64,000 nucleotides of DNA from Tubiluchus corallicola (GCA_030141605.1 JAQGDQ010000178.1:124001-188000), one strand, 5' to 3'; counted from the stretch's first letter, positions 41,204 to 53,247 are shown. Translations and numbers: made by a program. The notes: generated by a model from the sequence alone, not told the origin.

Positions 41204-41552
41204 TGACGTTACAAGGCTCAATGTTTCCCTGTTCCAGATGAGTTATTCGTGTTTGAATGTGTCAGACGCTGGAAATTCTTGCCTCTCACACGAAAAGGTG
41301 TCTCCCGTTTTTGCAGGATAATTTATGTTTCGTGGGAATGCTTTGCATGTAAAACGCCGTACACGTTATGGCACAAGAAGAGTCAACGTATAAAAGAGTG
41401 TATTAGCAGTGGTGGTGAAATCTTCCTGTGCTTGGTGTCGCTGTGACGTAATAATCCATTTGGTGGCAAAGATGGCAAATGTTTGCATACGGTAACGACA
41501 CGCAACAGCTCTAAGTATTGTGACGTCATTAAAATAGTGCTAAAATGACGTA
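41204..41552 (+). promoter_or_regulatory. Putative GPCR promoter: TATA box and CRE-like cluster
   Basis: TATAAAAG occurs at 41389-41396, about 280 bp upstream of the receptor ATG. Four TGACGT words lie nearby: 41204, 41444 (TGACGTAA), 41521 (a full palindromic CRE, TGACGTCA) and 41546. CREB/ATF proteins bind such sites, so regulation by cAMP or calcium is possible. Three of the four lie downstream of the TATA box, inside the presumed leader. The assignment is positional inference; an upstream exon ending elsewhere is an alternative. Confidence 0.35.
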
Positions 41553-41661
41553 GCCTTGTCTGAGCAGCCATTGTTACTCCATTGTTTTGCGTGTACATAT
41601 TGTGTGATGTATCCATGTGCATGTGTAATGTGGTTTGTTTCCTGTGACGGTGTGCCGCACC

Positions 41662-41778
41662 ATGAAAGATGACTATGACTCACACGAGCAAAAGACTTTT
41701 GGTACAAAATGTCTTTCCGTCAGACAGATTCTCCCGGACTGGTGCATCACTGATCTCTTTTTTGTCACGATCCTCTGA
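41662..41778 (+). other. Overlapping upstream ORF in the GPCR leader
   Basis: An ATG at 41662 with A at -3 (CGCACCATGA) opens a 38-codon frame ending in TGA at 41776-41778. It starts 7 nt before the receptor ATG at 41669 and runs through the first 110 nt of the receptor frame in another phase. If the transcript includes this ATG, it would be expected to reduce initiation at the receptor start. Confidence 0.45.
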
Positions 41779-42115
41779 GCACATTTCCCGAATTCCACGC
41801 AGCACAGAGGAGGAGGACCTGTGGAATGTTACCCACAGGAGGCACCATCATGGGTGGCCAAGTGGCGCCTTGACTAACTTTGACGTGCACCTTCAAAATC
41901 AGTTACCCAACACTACATTGTTTTGGGACACGGGGTACACTGCCATTGTCAATGCTACCCCAACAAATTTGGATAACGTCACAGCTGATGAGGATCATAG
42001 AAACTGGGCAGTACTGGTGCCTGTGGGCGTGGTATTGAGCGTTCTATGTGCTCTGACATTTGTTGGCAATGCCATGGTGTTGCATGCTATTAGAACAGAG
42101 AAACGCTTGCAGACC
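41669..42115 (+). CDS. HRH1-like: Histamine H1 receptor-like GPCR, exon 1 (N-terminus and TM1)
   Basis: This exon encodes 149 residues. The extracellular N-terminus of about 112 residues has no signal peptide and four N-glycosylation sequons at N53, N81, N95 and N103. TM1 spans about 113-138 with the family GN motif (N134, position 1.50), followed by the first intracellular loop ending RLQT. The exon ends in phase 0 at a consensus donor (ACC|GTAAGTAT), joining exon 2 after 12.4 kb. The ATG at 41669 is chosen because it is the first in frame and has A at -3; 41675 is an alternative. The N-terminus is much longer than the roughly 29 residues of the human H1 receptor, so an internal or alternative start cannot be excluded. 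Vertebrate HRH1 coding sequence is intronless, so this TM1/TM2 intron is a structural difference. Confidence 0.85.
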
Positions 42116-42207
42116 GTAAGTATTTAATAAATTCAAGCCCAAAATATGTTTCGTTGATCAAATGTAAGCTATTGGATAGTATCTCTTTGGTCTTTTGCTT
42201 TTAGTAT

Positions 42208-43207
42208 TATTAAAAGCTTCACACAAAGCCCTTTCCTTAAATTTACCTGCCTAATTGTCTAGGAATATCTTTGAACGCGTTTAAGAAAAGAAAAGTTGAG
42301 CGTAGCTCAAGCACAGGAATCCAGGTAAAATCACAGGTAAAAAAGTCGCAGGACAAAGAATAACCCTAACCTTAACCTTAACCCTAACCCCTAATCCTAT
42401 CTGCGACTTGATTATTTTTGCTTGATTAACTGACTTTCTTTCCTAGCAAAAATGTAACTTTTTTCAGGCCAGCATAAATTAATTGTGACTTTTTTCGTGT
42501 GACTTTTTGCTGTGACTACTTTTCCTGTCACCGGTTATTGTGCACTATGTAACTTTAAAATTAACCTGATTATTTCTGTGCAGCATAGTTTGCCCTGACA
42601 TTTTTGTCCTCTCGTTTTTCTCATTTCTGTGTTTGTAGAAAAATCTGTATGGGTAACGCTGTCTAAAGTTTCTACAATAATAAAGTAAAAATAACTTTAA
42701 AAATTAGAAAACTACTAAAGTGTGTTACTCATAATAACTAGCTATGGTATTTTTTTTCAACACGAGTATAGGGTTAAAGGAGAAGAAAATGATACTTTAA
42801 AGTATGTCCAAAAAACCTCCTACACAACGATATTACTTAGCATTACGCTTGTAAACCTGTTTGAAAGACTTATGTAATTAGAAAAGAAAATTCTTAATAA
42901 TTTAAAATATTCGCGCCACCTGGTAATATATTCGCGGCACTGTGCATCGCCATCCCAGTATACGTCACTGATTCACCAGAAAAAAACACATTAATAATTT
43001 TATTGACAATATAAAGCAATTTACATTTCTTCTTTCTTAGTGAAGAGTCTGTGTTACTGACGCTCTCACTGATTTTTCAAATTTTACGTAATGTTATCTA
43101 AACCTTTTCCAAGCCTTTTCTCAAATTCTGTTCTTACAAGCGTAATGAAGAGGCGCTCTAGATGGGTAGATAAATTTAAGGAAAAGGCTTTGGGGAAGTT
43201 TTTAATA
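42208..43207. mobile_element. 1-kb element with about 44-bp terminal inverted repeats
   Basis: The left arm (42208-42251) begins TATTAAAAGCTTCACAC and contains CCTTAAATTTACCTGCC. The right arm (43164-43207), reverse-complemented, begins TATTAAAAACTTCCCC and contains CCTTAAATTTATCTACC. The match is about 80 percent. Secondary similarity exists around ATTACGCTTGTAA at about 42843 and, inverted, at about 43135-43150. The telomere-like element at 42323-42534 appears nested within it. No transposase frame. Confidence 0.6.
42323..42534. repeat. Element with (CCCTAA)-like core and GTCACAGGTAAAAA arms
   Basis: The core at 42361-42395 reads AACCCTAACCTTAACC, continuing with further CCTTAA and CCCTAA units, which resembles vertebrate-type telomere repeat on the reverse strand. 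It is flanked by TCACAGGTAAAAAAGTC on the left and, on the right, several inverted copies of the same word (GTGACTTTTT). The same structure is found in opposite orientation at 53102-53247. Confidence 0.7.
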
Positions 43208-43569
43208 GGCTAATTAATACCTTTTATAGGCTGTACTGTCGTTCAGTTTGCTTGATATTTATGATTTTCTATTCGAGGAATTAAATTAGCGTAAGGTAAC
43301 TTGCTTGATTAACAACAATACTGGCACAGTGAGAAAGTTCAAGTGGACAATTAATTTTACACGCAAAGCGTAAATGCCAAAGAGTTATTCTCTTAAAGTA
43401 AAGCAAATGTTAAGCTCTTATAATAACAGTTACTATAACAGTTGCTGGCCAAAGTTCAGTATTCTTAGTTTGTTTTGACAGTCTCGGCTGTTGCCAAAGG
43501 AAAACGCCTACAACTTGAGTCTATTTGCACCCAGCGGATAATTTTATTGTAAATTGTGTAACGAGAAAG

Positions 43570-46500
43570 CAGTCAGTCAGTCAGTCGGTTCGTTCTGCCA
43601 GTTTATTTGTTGGTTGTTGGTTTATCTAATGCTTGAAATGCCTATTTCGACTTGTGCTGGCTGCGTAATTTAAAAAATGTGAATTCGCACTTTTAAAAAT
43701 TACCTTTCAAATTTTTAATCTGAAATTCCACAGAAACCTGGAGTGACGTCATAACACACTTGATTAGACCGTGGGATTTTCAGTCGTTCATTCGGCTCAT
43801 CATTCAGGCGGAAATTCCCTCTTAAGAAGAATCTGATCTGCTCTTCACTGCAAGATTGAAAAGCTTAATCCTCTTTCCGGGTTCAGAATCTCAATACGTG
43901 TCACTTGAAGCTCAACTTTTATAGTGGGTCTAGCAAACTTTTTGCCTATAAAATACTGTGCATACATTTGGACGTAATGCAGTCTAATTACTATAGTTAC
44001 CTATTGTAAATTTGTATGTGTGATTGAGTAGCGTTTAGTTTATTGTATTGCGTACTGTCATAATAATGTACATAATAATGTACATAAAAAATCACAGATC
44101 ACACAAAGCATCCCAACACTTGTCTATAATCGTCATAATTAGTGAAGAAGTAAAAGAAACAGTAACGGTGAAATAGTAAATAGTAGTTATTTGTTTACAA
44201 AAATAATATTATTACAATAATGTGCTTTTACTATCACTTGAAAATGATTTTCTGTGACTAAGAAATATTTTCTTCTTTTAAAACAGTCTGTAATATAATT
44301 TCAAATTAAATTTGCAAGTTCACTTTCATTTCCACTCGTCAGAAATGTAAATTTTTCATGTACTGTAAGACTAATAAAGTTTGGGAAAATTTCATTGACA
44401 TAAGAAAACAGGTTTTGTGTTACTTAGTAATTACTTCGTAATACACTTTACTTACTTTAGTAGCCTGCTGTTCTGTGGTGCCTAGGCAGTGACGCATTTC
44501 TCAGTGCTGTTGTCGTTGTGGTCGTGTGGCGTTGCCGGACAGAGAAAAACTGGTTGATAAATGTGATAAGAACTTATAATACAAATTTAATATCTGAAAA
44601 TATGATTTAAATATGTGAATGTAAAATCTAAAAGAGCTTCTTTCAATTGCAATTGTTACTTCATTTTTACAGTTTAAATTTAATATTACAGGAGACAATA
44701 TTGGGCACTTTTATATTTAAATTGGTTGGAAGAACTTTTTTTATGTATGGGCAGGCTGTAACTCTCTGATGAGTTTTGTAAAGCTAACTTGAGGCGCGAA
44801 TGATACTTGGCGTAGTAGATTATTCTCTTTAAGCACATCATTCAATACGTGCAGCTGTCGCGTGTAAACATAAATTACATGTGCTACTAACAAACGAGCA
44901 AGTTATTTGCATATTAACAACATAGCCATGGGCGTCATATACTCAGATGGTATCATCACGCCATGACGAATACGGGAAGCCTGCATATTTAGGTCTTTGC
45001 TGGGCCACTCGTTTTAATGTTTACGTAGACGTGGATTCGCCCCAACTACTTTTCGCCTCCTGTGGAACCATGTACATGTAACGTGAAGAAAAAAAGCGTT
45101 GAAGACTAACATATGTGTTTGGCAGTTGATGGCTGGACTACAAGGAAATGTGTGAAGCCACGAAAACTCATTACATCGTTCTTATTCTCTTAGACGCATT
45201 AGCAAGAAGCCACGCGTGTACGACAAAAAATACGACGCCACGTAAACCGTTTTTCGAAGATACATCTCATAAATTTTTCGTGAAACTATGATAAATTATG
45301 GCAATTACACACTCTCAACTTTAGTCGATGCAACAGTTAAAGGTCAAATACACCTTACTTTATGAAGATTCAGTTTTACACAAAAACAAAAAGAAAATGA
45401 TCAAACTAAGATTTTTTTTGATACTTTTAACTTTTTTCTTAGTAGTTTGTTTAAGAGGAAATCGGGTGTGAAGGTGACATTTCCGAGAAAAGTCTGAAAC
45501 TGGATTTCGGGCGTTTTACTCGTGAGATGACACCAGCGAAATACAGACACCTAGTTACGGCAGCATTTGCGTTTGGTTAACACGTGTCACATTTCGCTGT
45601 TTAGCATTGTTCACAATTTTAGCATCACATAAACAACACGGTATCCAAGGAAGCCATTCGCTTTTCGGAAATTTCCCGAGCAAAATGAACAAAATGCCTT
45701 GATGGGAAAATGCAACTTCGAGGCCCGATGTCATTAGGAAGAAAGCCACGAAATTTAATAAAATTACGTCAAATTTTAACTTACAGTTAGCTCCTTTTAC
45801 AGACAAAAACTTGTTTTTACGTTAAATTTGATCTTACATGTGTTGTGGTTATCAGTTGCATTTGTTGCCAAAGGGCTTTTATTAGCTTCAAAATAGCTCA
45901 GTTTGATCATCTTTTCCTGTTTTCCTTAATCAGCTACAACTAAAAAAATGGCTATAGTTTTTACATATTTAATTTCACACATACAAACGAAAAAGAAGGA
46001 AGCGTGTGGAAAAGTGTGGCAAAATTTCAAAACTAAAATGCTGAACCAAGACATCGTTGAACGATGGATTTGAAGAATTCTTGACGAGCCTTCCCTTCTT
46101 GAAAATATCGAGCTTTGTCATTATTTTGTGCCATCAATATTGTTTGTGATTCGTAACTAGAGTGCAACAATTATAATTTTTGCTTTGTGCTTTGAAGTGA
46201 TTGTGTAGGAATGAGAGGAAATGGCAGACCCACTATGGTTAAGAGCTATGACAAGCCAATATAAAAATGTTTTTTGTGCTCGTATATTAAATGGTGATTA
46301 CATTATTTCTTATTTAATTTGTTTTTATCACATTTTTCTCGGTTTTCTTTATTTCGTTCAATTTTTTCCAAGTGGGGGGAGGGAAGTAAATAATTTCTTT
46401 GACACCTTGTAATTACACATGTGTATAAATATCTACAGTGAAGATTGTCCATATTGTCAAACTGTGAACAGGTCGCCGTTGTCGCTGCGATAGGTTTCCT

Positions 46501-47780
46501 TAGTTAGCTGCGTCTTATTAGAGAGTTTTTGTCTCGCAGTGAGTCGTTTCTTTACCATTAAATGCCTATTGATTACGCATTAGCCAGCTAATTAACAGCA
46601 GTGCTAATTGATTAAGTGTTTTTAAAACGTCATATTAAACACGGTTTTGTTGGCACAATCAGTCATGGTTGTTACGACGCTGTATAATAATGATTTCATT
46701 AGATTGATGATAAAATTTCCGTAAATTATTTACAGCGAGTACATCCTCGTGTTCTACATGAATATTGCTTATAGACGAAAATTAATTAGCAGGTTTTCGT
46801 CCTTTAAGGTGCATTTATAACGTTTGCATTTTTACAAAGAATAGCTGGGATAATGGATAATTATTTAGAAGTATTACTTCATTTTCTGAGGTTATTGTTC
46901 AATGGGTTTTTGTCGAAAACCGGTCATCTTCATGAGCTGTAATAAAATAATACAATTAAAAAAATTTAAAATTATAACCAACAAAGTCGTTTACAATTTT
47001 CGATCTAATACTAACCGTCTAACTACACTGGATCTAACTTTCGGTCAAGCTAGAAAGAGTTGCCGTGCCTACTATAGCCTACTATATACCTACTATACCA
47101 ACCTACTATAGCTAAGAATTTAACATCGAGTTTTATCTAACACAATACAGATGTGCAGCGCGATCAAGTTTTCGCCAGTTTAACCAAGCCATCCCTAGAG
47201 CCGTTTCACTGTACCATTCTGTCACGTCCACCCCAACAAAAACCATTTTTGCTTCAAAAATAGCATTCAACGTACGAAAAGCAGGATGGAAAACAAATTA
47301 GAAGCAGCGCGTGTTTTGAATAATCAATTCACAAGTAATATTCGTCTCATTTTCAAACTTCTCTCTTAATACAGGGTTAAACGGTGGGATTCTCAGCATC
47401 TGCGTCAGAACAAAACACAAAGAGATTTGTTTAGCTAACTCTCGAAATGCTGATGATTTTGGATGAAATTTAACATCTGTTGTGCTTTCGTCTCTAACGG
47501 GAGACTTAAAGGACCACATTTAGCATCCCATTTTTCCACGGTTGTTAAGTGCATTAAAGTGAAGAGCTCCGTGTTCTTGCACATGTAATGTCTAATGCTC
47601 TGTTATCAGTTAAAAGTCAAAAATTATGCTGGCTTGCCATAAATTCAAAATGTTCAAAAATAAATGTTGCAAAAAATAATTATAAGCCCTATGCATGTGG
47701 TAAAGAAATAACTGGTGTTTTTGAAGAGAAAAACCAAGGAAGTAAATAAAAACTAGCGAATCCGGATAGCATTTAATTTT
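43570..47780. other. Intron interior, first part
   Basis: Small tandem runs only: CAGT units at 43573-43590, a 14-bp duplication (CATAATAATGTA) at 44058-44088, and CTACTATA words at 47070-47112. Apart from these, no structure is supported. Confidence 0.35.
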
Positions 47781-47796
47781 CAACGAACATCACTTA

Positions 47797-48348
47797 TGCT
47801 GAATGTAAGGCCAAAGCGTGTGGGAAGTCAGGTTTATTTCAATATTCACGAAAAATGTTAGAAGGATTTAGTAATACAAGTGTGATAAGCGCCTCGTGTA
47901 ATTAGTAAAATCAAGTTTAAAGTTACCATCATTTCCCGCGTTGGCGCTCCTATTTTGAACACCATTGTTCCACCAATGACGTCATTCATTACCTAAAGAA
48001 AAGCAGTGCACTGTCAATTTGTGACAAAAAAGTGCTTTTCTCATTTTCTGATGTCTGATTTTCTGTATTTTTGCATGAACATTAGGTCTTAAAGCAAAAG
48101 GTAAACAGCGCGAGATTACGGAAAACCAGGGTGTGCTTACGAAAGTCACGAATTCCACCAGTTGCATTAAAATTTTCAAGTGAATTGCGGCTACCACCGC
48201 GCCTGAAAATTCCTATTCAGCGATAATGCAAATTAACTTTATGCTTTATAAACAGTTTTTTGCTAATTTCTTTGTTATATATTTCTAAATTTAAGTGATA
48301 ATGGTAAAATAAACCAAACATGCTAAGGGACTTGTCCTTTCCTTTAAT
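47797..48348 (-). mobile_element. Copy of a DNA element, inverted relative to 51402-52364
   Basis: On the minus strand it begins ATTAAAGGAAAGGACAAGTC and follows the same order of segments as the plus-strand copy: TTATTTTACC, then TATAACAAAGAAA, then TTTTCAGGCG, then TCATTGGTGGAA, then GGAGCGCC, then a diverged end. It lacks the 21-bp minisatellite present in the other copy and its distal terminus has drifted. No transposase frame. Confidence 0.7.
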
Positions 48349-48493
48349 ATTTGATTTTGCCGTTATTCGCAGTTCTGATGGCCATTAATCGACCAGGGAG
48401 GGAAGCGATCACAGAAGTTCTCCAAGGACACTGGTGTCATAGCATAAGAACTTCGTAGATTAACGCAAATTTAATTATTAACGATAAGAAAGA

Positions 48494-48612
48494 TGACAAA
48501 ATCCCATGATTAAGAAACCAGGACAAAATACGACAAAATCCCATAAATAAAAAACAAGGGCAAAGGCACAGCAAATCCCACAATTAAGAAACAAAGACAA
48601 AACACAACGTTT
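48494..48612. repeat. About 37-bp tandem repeat, 3 copies
   Basis: Units share GACAAAATCCCA(T/A)(G/A)A followed by an A-rich half containing AAGAAAC and GGACAAA. The copies are diverged. Confidence 0.65.
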
Positions 48613-51401
48613 CAAAGCGCTTCGGGGGTTTACCTTCAGGTGAAAGAATAAGAAAGAGAGAAGGAGAAAACACCTAAAATTACTAGCACTGCTTTTTTGG
48701 GAGTTCTTATGTCATAATATGTAAAAATATCACGCTTAAATAAGTTTCTGCGGCAAGCGCGGTGCATTATCCGGTTAGACCGGTAAACCGTGACTCAGCG
48801 AAATCACGTTGAGGAGAAATGTAGCTCAGCATCTTCACAGTGAAAATCTCCATAGTGTTCATTCACACACACTCTCTTTCCTCTTTGTATATTCTTTAAC
48901 ACAATCAATAGTCAATTTAGACGTGAAATTAGAAAATTCGTTTCGTTTATGACAAAAAGATTTCTCGCTGTCTTCTGCTTTATTCGCGGTCTCAAGTGGT
49001 TGCTGAAGAGATGAAGCTACGATCACTGATGCTTGGCCTGTATAGTACCTTGTCAGTGCTTTAACCAAGCGAGAAGAAAATTGTCAGATATTTTAGCAGA
49101 CAGTTATAGCTGAGACAATCTAGTGAAGCATCTTTTAGTTTTAGACATGCAAAATGAAAATTTTTTACTGAACGGTGTGCTAACGATGCAAAAAAGTAGA
49201 AAGTTTGGAAATCAGTCAGCAAAATTATGGCTTAATAATTATGCAACGTTAAACATTGAAAAGCTTATTAGTAAACGGATCTAAAATAGTAATGCTAATT
49301 TACCTCAAAGAAAACGGAATTAACTTCAAATGGGACTTTACAAATTTAAAAAGTTTGCTTGACTACTCGCTCACTTCGATTACTACGCAAAGCGAATCAA
49401 GCCAAAAACTTTACAAAATGCAAAAGAAATAAATCTTTTAACGTTATTATATATAATATATATGCATATAGCTAAGATTATCTAATCGTAATGGTTAAAT
49501 GTGGCCATTTATCAAAAATGTGCTTTAATAATAGTTATATAATGACTGTAATTACTATGTAACGACTGCCGAATATTGATAAAATTGATCATTTCTTTAG
49601 GCTAAATGATAAAAGTTTCTCTCTATTATTCTTTCTCGTTCTTCTCTTTCTTACTGTTTCTTTACTTTTACGTCTAAAAGCGTTTTTAAAATAAATATTT
49701 AATAACGATACGAATCTGCTATTCCTCTTTCATCGCCTTTTGCTCCTCTTCCTCCTCCTGCTCTCCTCCTTATTTCTCTTTTTCTTGTTCTCTCCTCCTC
49801 ATTATTTCCTTTTTTGATTTCCGTTTGCCAAAACTGCTCGAAACCGTTCACCAAAATCTTTCTGACTTTCTTTTATTATATTGTGATTCCTGAATTGTTA
49901 AATCTAGATATGACTAAGTAACTGCTTTTAATAACAATAAAACTTGGATGTTCTTAGTGTCGGCCAAACTCTACACAAAGCGCTGTTATGGTTCTAACAA
50001 CTGAGCAAGGGTACGTCAGATCTTACAGTAGTAGCAGGTACTAGTATTTTTATTGTCATTAAGACCAACAAGATTACATTTACTACAATGATACTTGCCA
50101 CGTGCAATATTATTATTAGTACAAAACAAAATATTAGTTTACAAGTTTTGCTAAAGTATTGCACAAAAATACCCCTAGTAATGGCAGTAAAAATTTTTAC
50201 ATATTGATATCCGGAAAGCTATTAACAACCAGATAACAATTTAGTGATAAAATTTTAGCTAACTTAACTGTCACTTACATAAATAAATTAAAAATATCGC
50301 TTAAAAATTTTCCGCAGGTTAAAGGGTTGATATTACGAAACTCCAGAACATTACTTAAATTTAGATTGTATTTTCGTTTCACCGTTTTTGTTAATTCGCA
50401 AATAGTAAGTAACGACGAGTCGTGTTCTTCATCTTGCACTGCCTTACTGCAGGGGTACAGCCTTAGGTCATGTGGGATAGGGGGCCTATGCCAACGTTCT
50501 GTCTTAACTTTTAATCTGCGTGAAGACAGAAAACGGCTAAAGGTAATTTGAAAGGCACCTGGAATAGTAGATTATAAATTTCTTGTTGTTTTGCGGAGGG
50601 ATTTAACATTAAGTAAATAGCGAATCTAGTCTGGTTTTCTCTTGTAATACATTTTAGGCTACTTGTTGAACTATGATCAAAACAACGATTGAATGCTCTA
50701 AAATTTGAGGAATTACTTGGCAGGTTATTCATAAATTCCCATGCTTCAAGGCTGCATGAATGAAGCTTTTTGTTTATGTAGTCGGCTCTTCTCTAAAAAA
50801 TTCTGTGTTTTAAGTTCGGCATATATAAAATTTTTAAACTCAAGCATTGTAAATAGTTACGCATGTATCTATTTATGCGTATAACATGACCACTCATCAA
50901 TGAAGTTGCAGAGCTCGGTTTTTGTAACTCTGAGATTTTATAGCTTGCTGTAATGTAATAAACTTATAATGCAATTATTATACGGGTCAATCAATTACCT
51001 GTCAAAAGCATTAATGCAGGTTAAATAGAGGAAGAGTAGAAGTCAATAAGCAAAGGCCGTGTTTGCCATTTTAAGCAGCACAGTATTAATTTATGGCTTT
51101 ATATTAAGATCCCACCATTTAATTACTACTGGCCTTGTACAAGCAACAAAGTAAGCAGCAAGTATCATTGAAAACAGAAGCGTTCTAGAAAATAAAAGGT
51201 TAATGTTGGTTTATGCTGTTCAAAAGGTGACTTGTGTATCTCCCGTTTGCAAAGCATTTGTTGCATTAGTTTCTTTCTTTCTCCGTGATGTACGTATGAC
51301 ATACAGGAAAGCATTACTGCTACTGCTTTTAAAACGGCATTGCTCCTTTTATTAACATTTTTGTATGAACTTTAGACAACATAGCTATAAACTTCATGAT
51401 C
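48613..51401. other. Intron interior, middle part
   Basis: No gene, RNA or transposon end recognised. A 69-codon minus-strand frame at 48859-49068 and a 74-codon plus-strand frame at 50327-50551 have no motif. Confidence 0.35.
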
Positions 51402-52364
51402 ATTAAAGGAAAGGGCAAGTCACTTAGCATATTGGGTTTATTTTACCGCTCTTACTTAAACTTAGAAAGATATAACAAAGAAACTTGTAATGGCTGTTTA
51501 TAGAAAGCAGTGTTAATTTATACTACTGATGTACAGAAATTTTCAGGCGTGGCGCTGGCCGCTATTCATTTACAAGTTATCGTTGCTTTAATATCGTATA
51601 GCTATTAAACAGAGCAGTACATCGTTTTATTCACATCAGTTTATTGCCTTAAGTAGAGTTTCAACGGCAGTCTAATTAAGAATTATTTAACAATGGAGAC
51701 AGGGGTATCCAAGTTACCAGCTTGCGAAAGATCTTCATGTGAATGGTAAAAAAGAAGAAGTATCGTGGCTTTTCCTGACAGCATCGTGGCTTTTCCTGAG
51801 AGCATCGTAGCTTTTCCTGAGAGCATCGTGGCTTTTCCTGAGAGCATCGTAGCTTTTCCTGAGAGCATCGTGGCTTTTCCTGAGTGCATCGTAGCTTTTC
51901 CTGAGAGCATCGTGGCTTTTCCTGAGAGCATCGTGCTTTTCCTGAGAGCATCGTGGCTTTTCCTGAGAGCATCGTGGCTTTTCCTGAGAGCATCGTGGCT
52001 TTTCCTGAGAGCATCGTGGCTTTTCGTGAGCGCGCGACGGTTAGAACGATTCAAACTCCTGTACCTAACATAGTGTTCACGCAGAAATAACACTAAAATT
52101 AAGCATGTACTTTTTTGTGCATACTTCTTATACTTTCGACACAAATTGTCAGCGTGCTGCTTATCTTCAGGTGATGAACGACTCATTGGTGGAAGAACGA
52201 GTGTTCAAAACGGGAGCGCCCAAGCGCCCAACGATCGCGACCTTACCGTGATTTTCCTAATTAAACATGACACTTATAGCAATTTTATAATAAAATCTTT
52301 CTAATATTTTTGCCGGATATGGAAATAAGCATAGCTTCCCAGAAAGCTTGGCATTTCCTTTAAT
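51402..52364 (+). mobile_element. DNA element carrying an internal minisatellite
   Basis: The left end is ATTAAAGGAAAGGGCAAG. The reverse complement of the right end is ATTAAAGGAAATGCCAAG, giving 16 of 18 matching terminal bases. The interior aligns with the minus-strand copy at 47797-48348, except for an insertion at about 51600-52033 that includes the 13-unit minisatellite. I did not identify a secure target duplication. No transposase frame is visible, so it is nonautonomous. Confidence 0.7.
51762..52033. repeat. 21-bp minisatellite, 13 units
   Basis: The unit is ATCGTGGCTTTTCCTGAGAGC, written here in two parts as ATCGTGGCTTTT + CCTGAGAGC. Twelve units are 21 bp and the ninth is 20 bp (one G missing). 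Units alternate GTGG/GTAG in the left part and are uniform in the right. Because 21 is a multiple of three and no stop triplet occurs, both strands stay open, giving heptad repeats such as IVAFPES (+) and MLSGKAT (-). I treat these as non-genic. Confidence 0.95.
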
Positions 52365-53101
52365 CATTCTGACGTCATTGCTCAACTGGTGCAGCTAGAA
52401 AGCATTCGTTCAGGCAGGTATACACTTCTACGCAAAAACTTGCGTTTATAGTCCGGCCTATTGTAAACACTATGTTTTCCTTTGTGTGCCTACCTAATCA
52501 CAGCCGCACTTCTTTGTAGTTTGGTCAACATATTATGGAATATCTGCATACTTCTCCTGCACAGCTTCCTTTGGAATCTCTTGTATAAAATTACAGTTAG
52601 AAGCATCAACACTTCAAGTAGTGTAGTGCGAAATGAACCGGAGAAGTGTCTAAAATGCCACACATCCGTTTGGGTTGCTCTCCAAAAAACCCTTAAACTA
52701 GGGGTTAGGTCCTTTACATCGGACACGGATATATTGGACCTTTTAGACAAAATGTTAATAAAAAACTAGAGATTGCGCCTTTTTGCAAAGTTGGTTAGAT
52801 CACGTGACTACCGTTCGACATAAAAATCAATAAATGTTCAGATATTCATCTTCATTAAACGTCGCAAAGGAATGCATCTACAATAAGAAAGTGGAATGTG
52901 TTGAGTACAGCTGCTACTGGCATTACACAGCTAAATAGCGCTTAAATGTGTTAAATATTGCCGCTAATGACACTCAATTTACAACAAATGCCATTTTCCC
53001 AACTTTTTTCTTACAGAAGCTTGATTGTATACCAACTCGCTTCCTGTACGTTAATGCATTTCATAAATTAAAGGAATGTTTGGACTTTTCCATTAACCAA
53101 T
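52365..53101. other. Intron interior, late part
   Basis: Overlapping frames on both strands at 52482-52769 lack motifs. Nothing else is supported. Confidence 0.35.
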
Positions 53102-53247
53102 CCAGAAGTCACAGGAAAAAAGTCCCAGTTAATTTGGCTAGGGTTAAGGTTAGGGTTAGGGTAATATCTTTTTCGTATGCCTTTTTTCTGTGACTTTTTC
53201 TGTGACTTTTTCACCTAGGACTTTTTACCTGTGACTTTTTTACATAG
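53102..53247. repeat. Element with (TTAGGG)-like core and GTCACAG arms
   Basis: The core at 53145-53165 reads GGGTTAAGGTTAGGGTTAGG. To the left is AGTCACAGGAAAAAAGTCCC. To the right are four inverted copies of the arm word (CTGTGACTTTTT and variants). It is the reverse-oriented relative of 42323-42534. Confidence 0.7.

Noticed and set aside
45380-45935. Apparent inverted ends sharing ATGATCAAACT
   Set aside because: Similarity is limited to about 20 bp and does not extend on either side. Probably chance.
48750-48810. Possible tRNA-like sequence around GGTTAGACCGGTAAACC
   Set aside because: A palindromic GC-rich word is present, but no ordered A and B boxes or cloverleaf arms could be fitted.
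48859-49068. 69-codon minus-strand frame inside the receptor intron
   Set aside because: No motif and no supporting splice sites.
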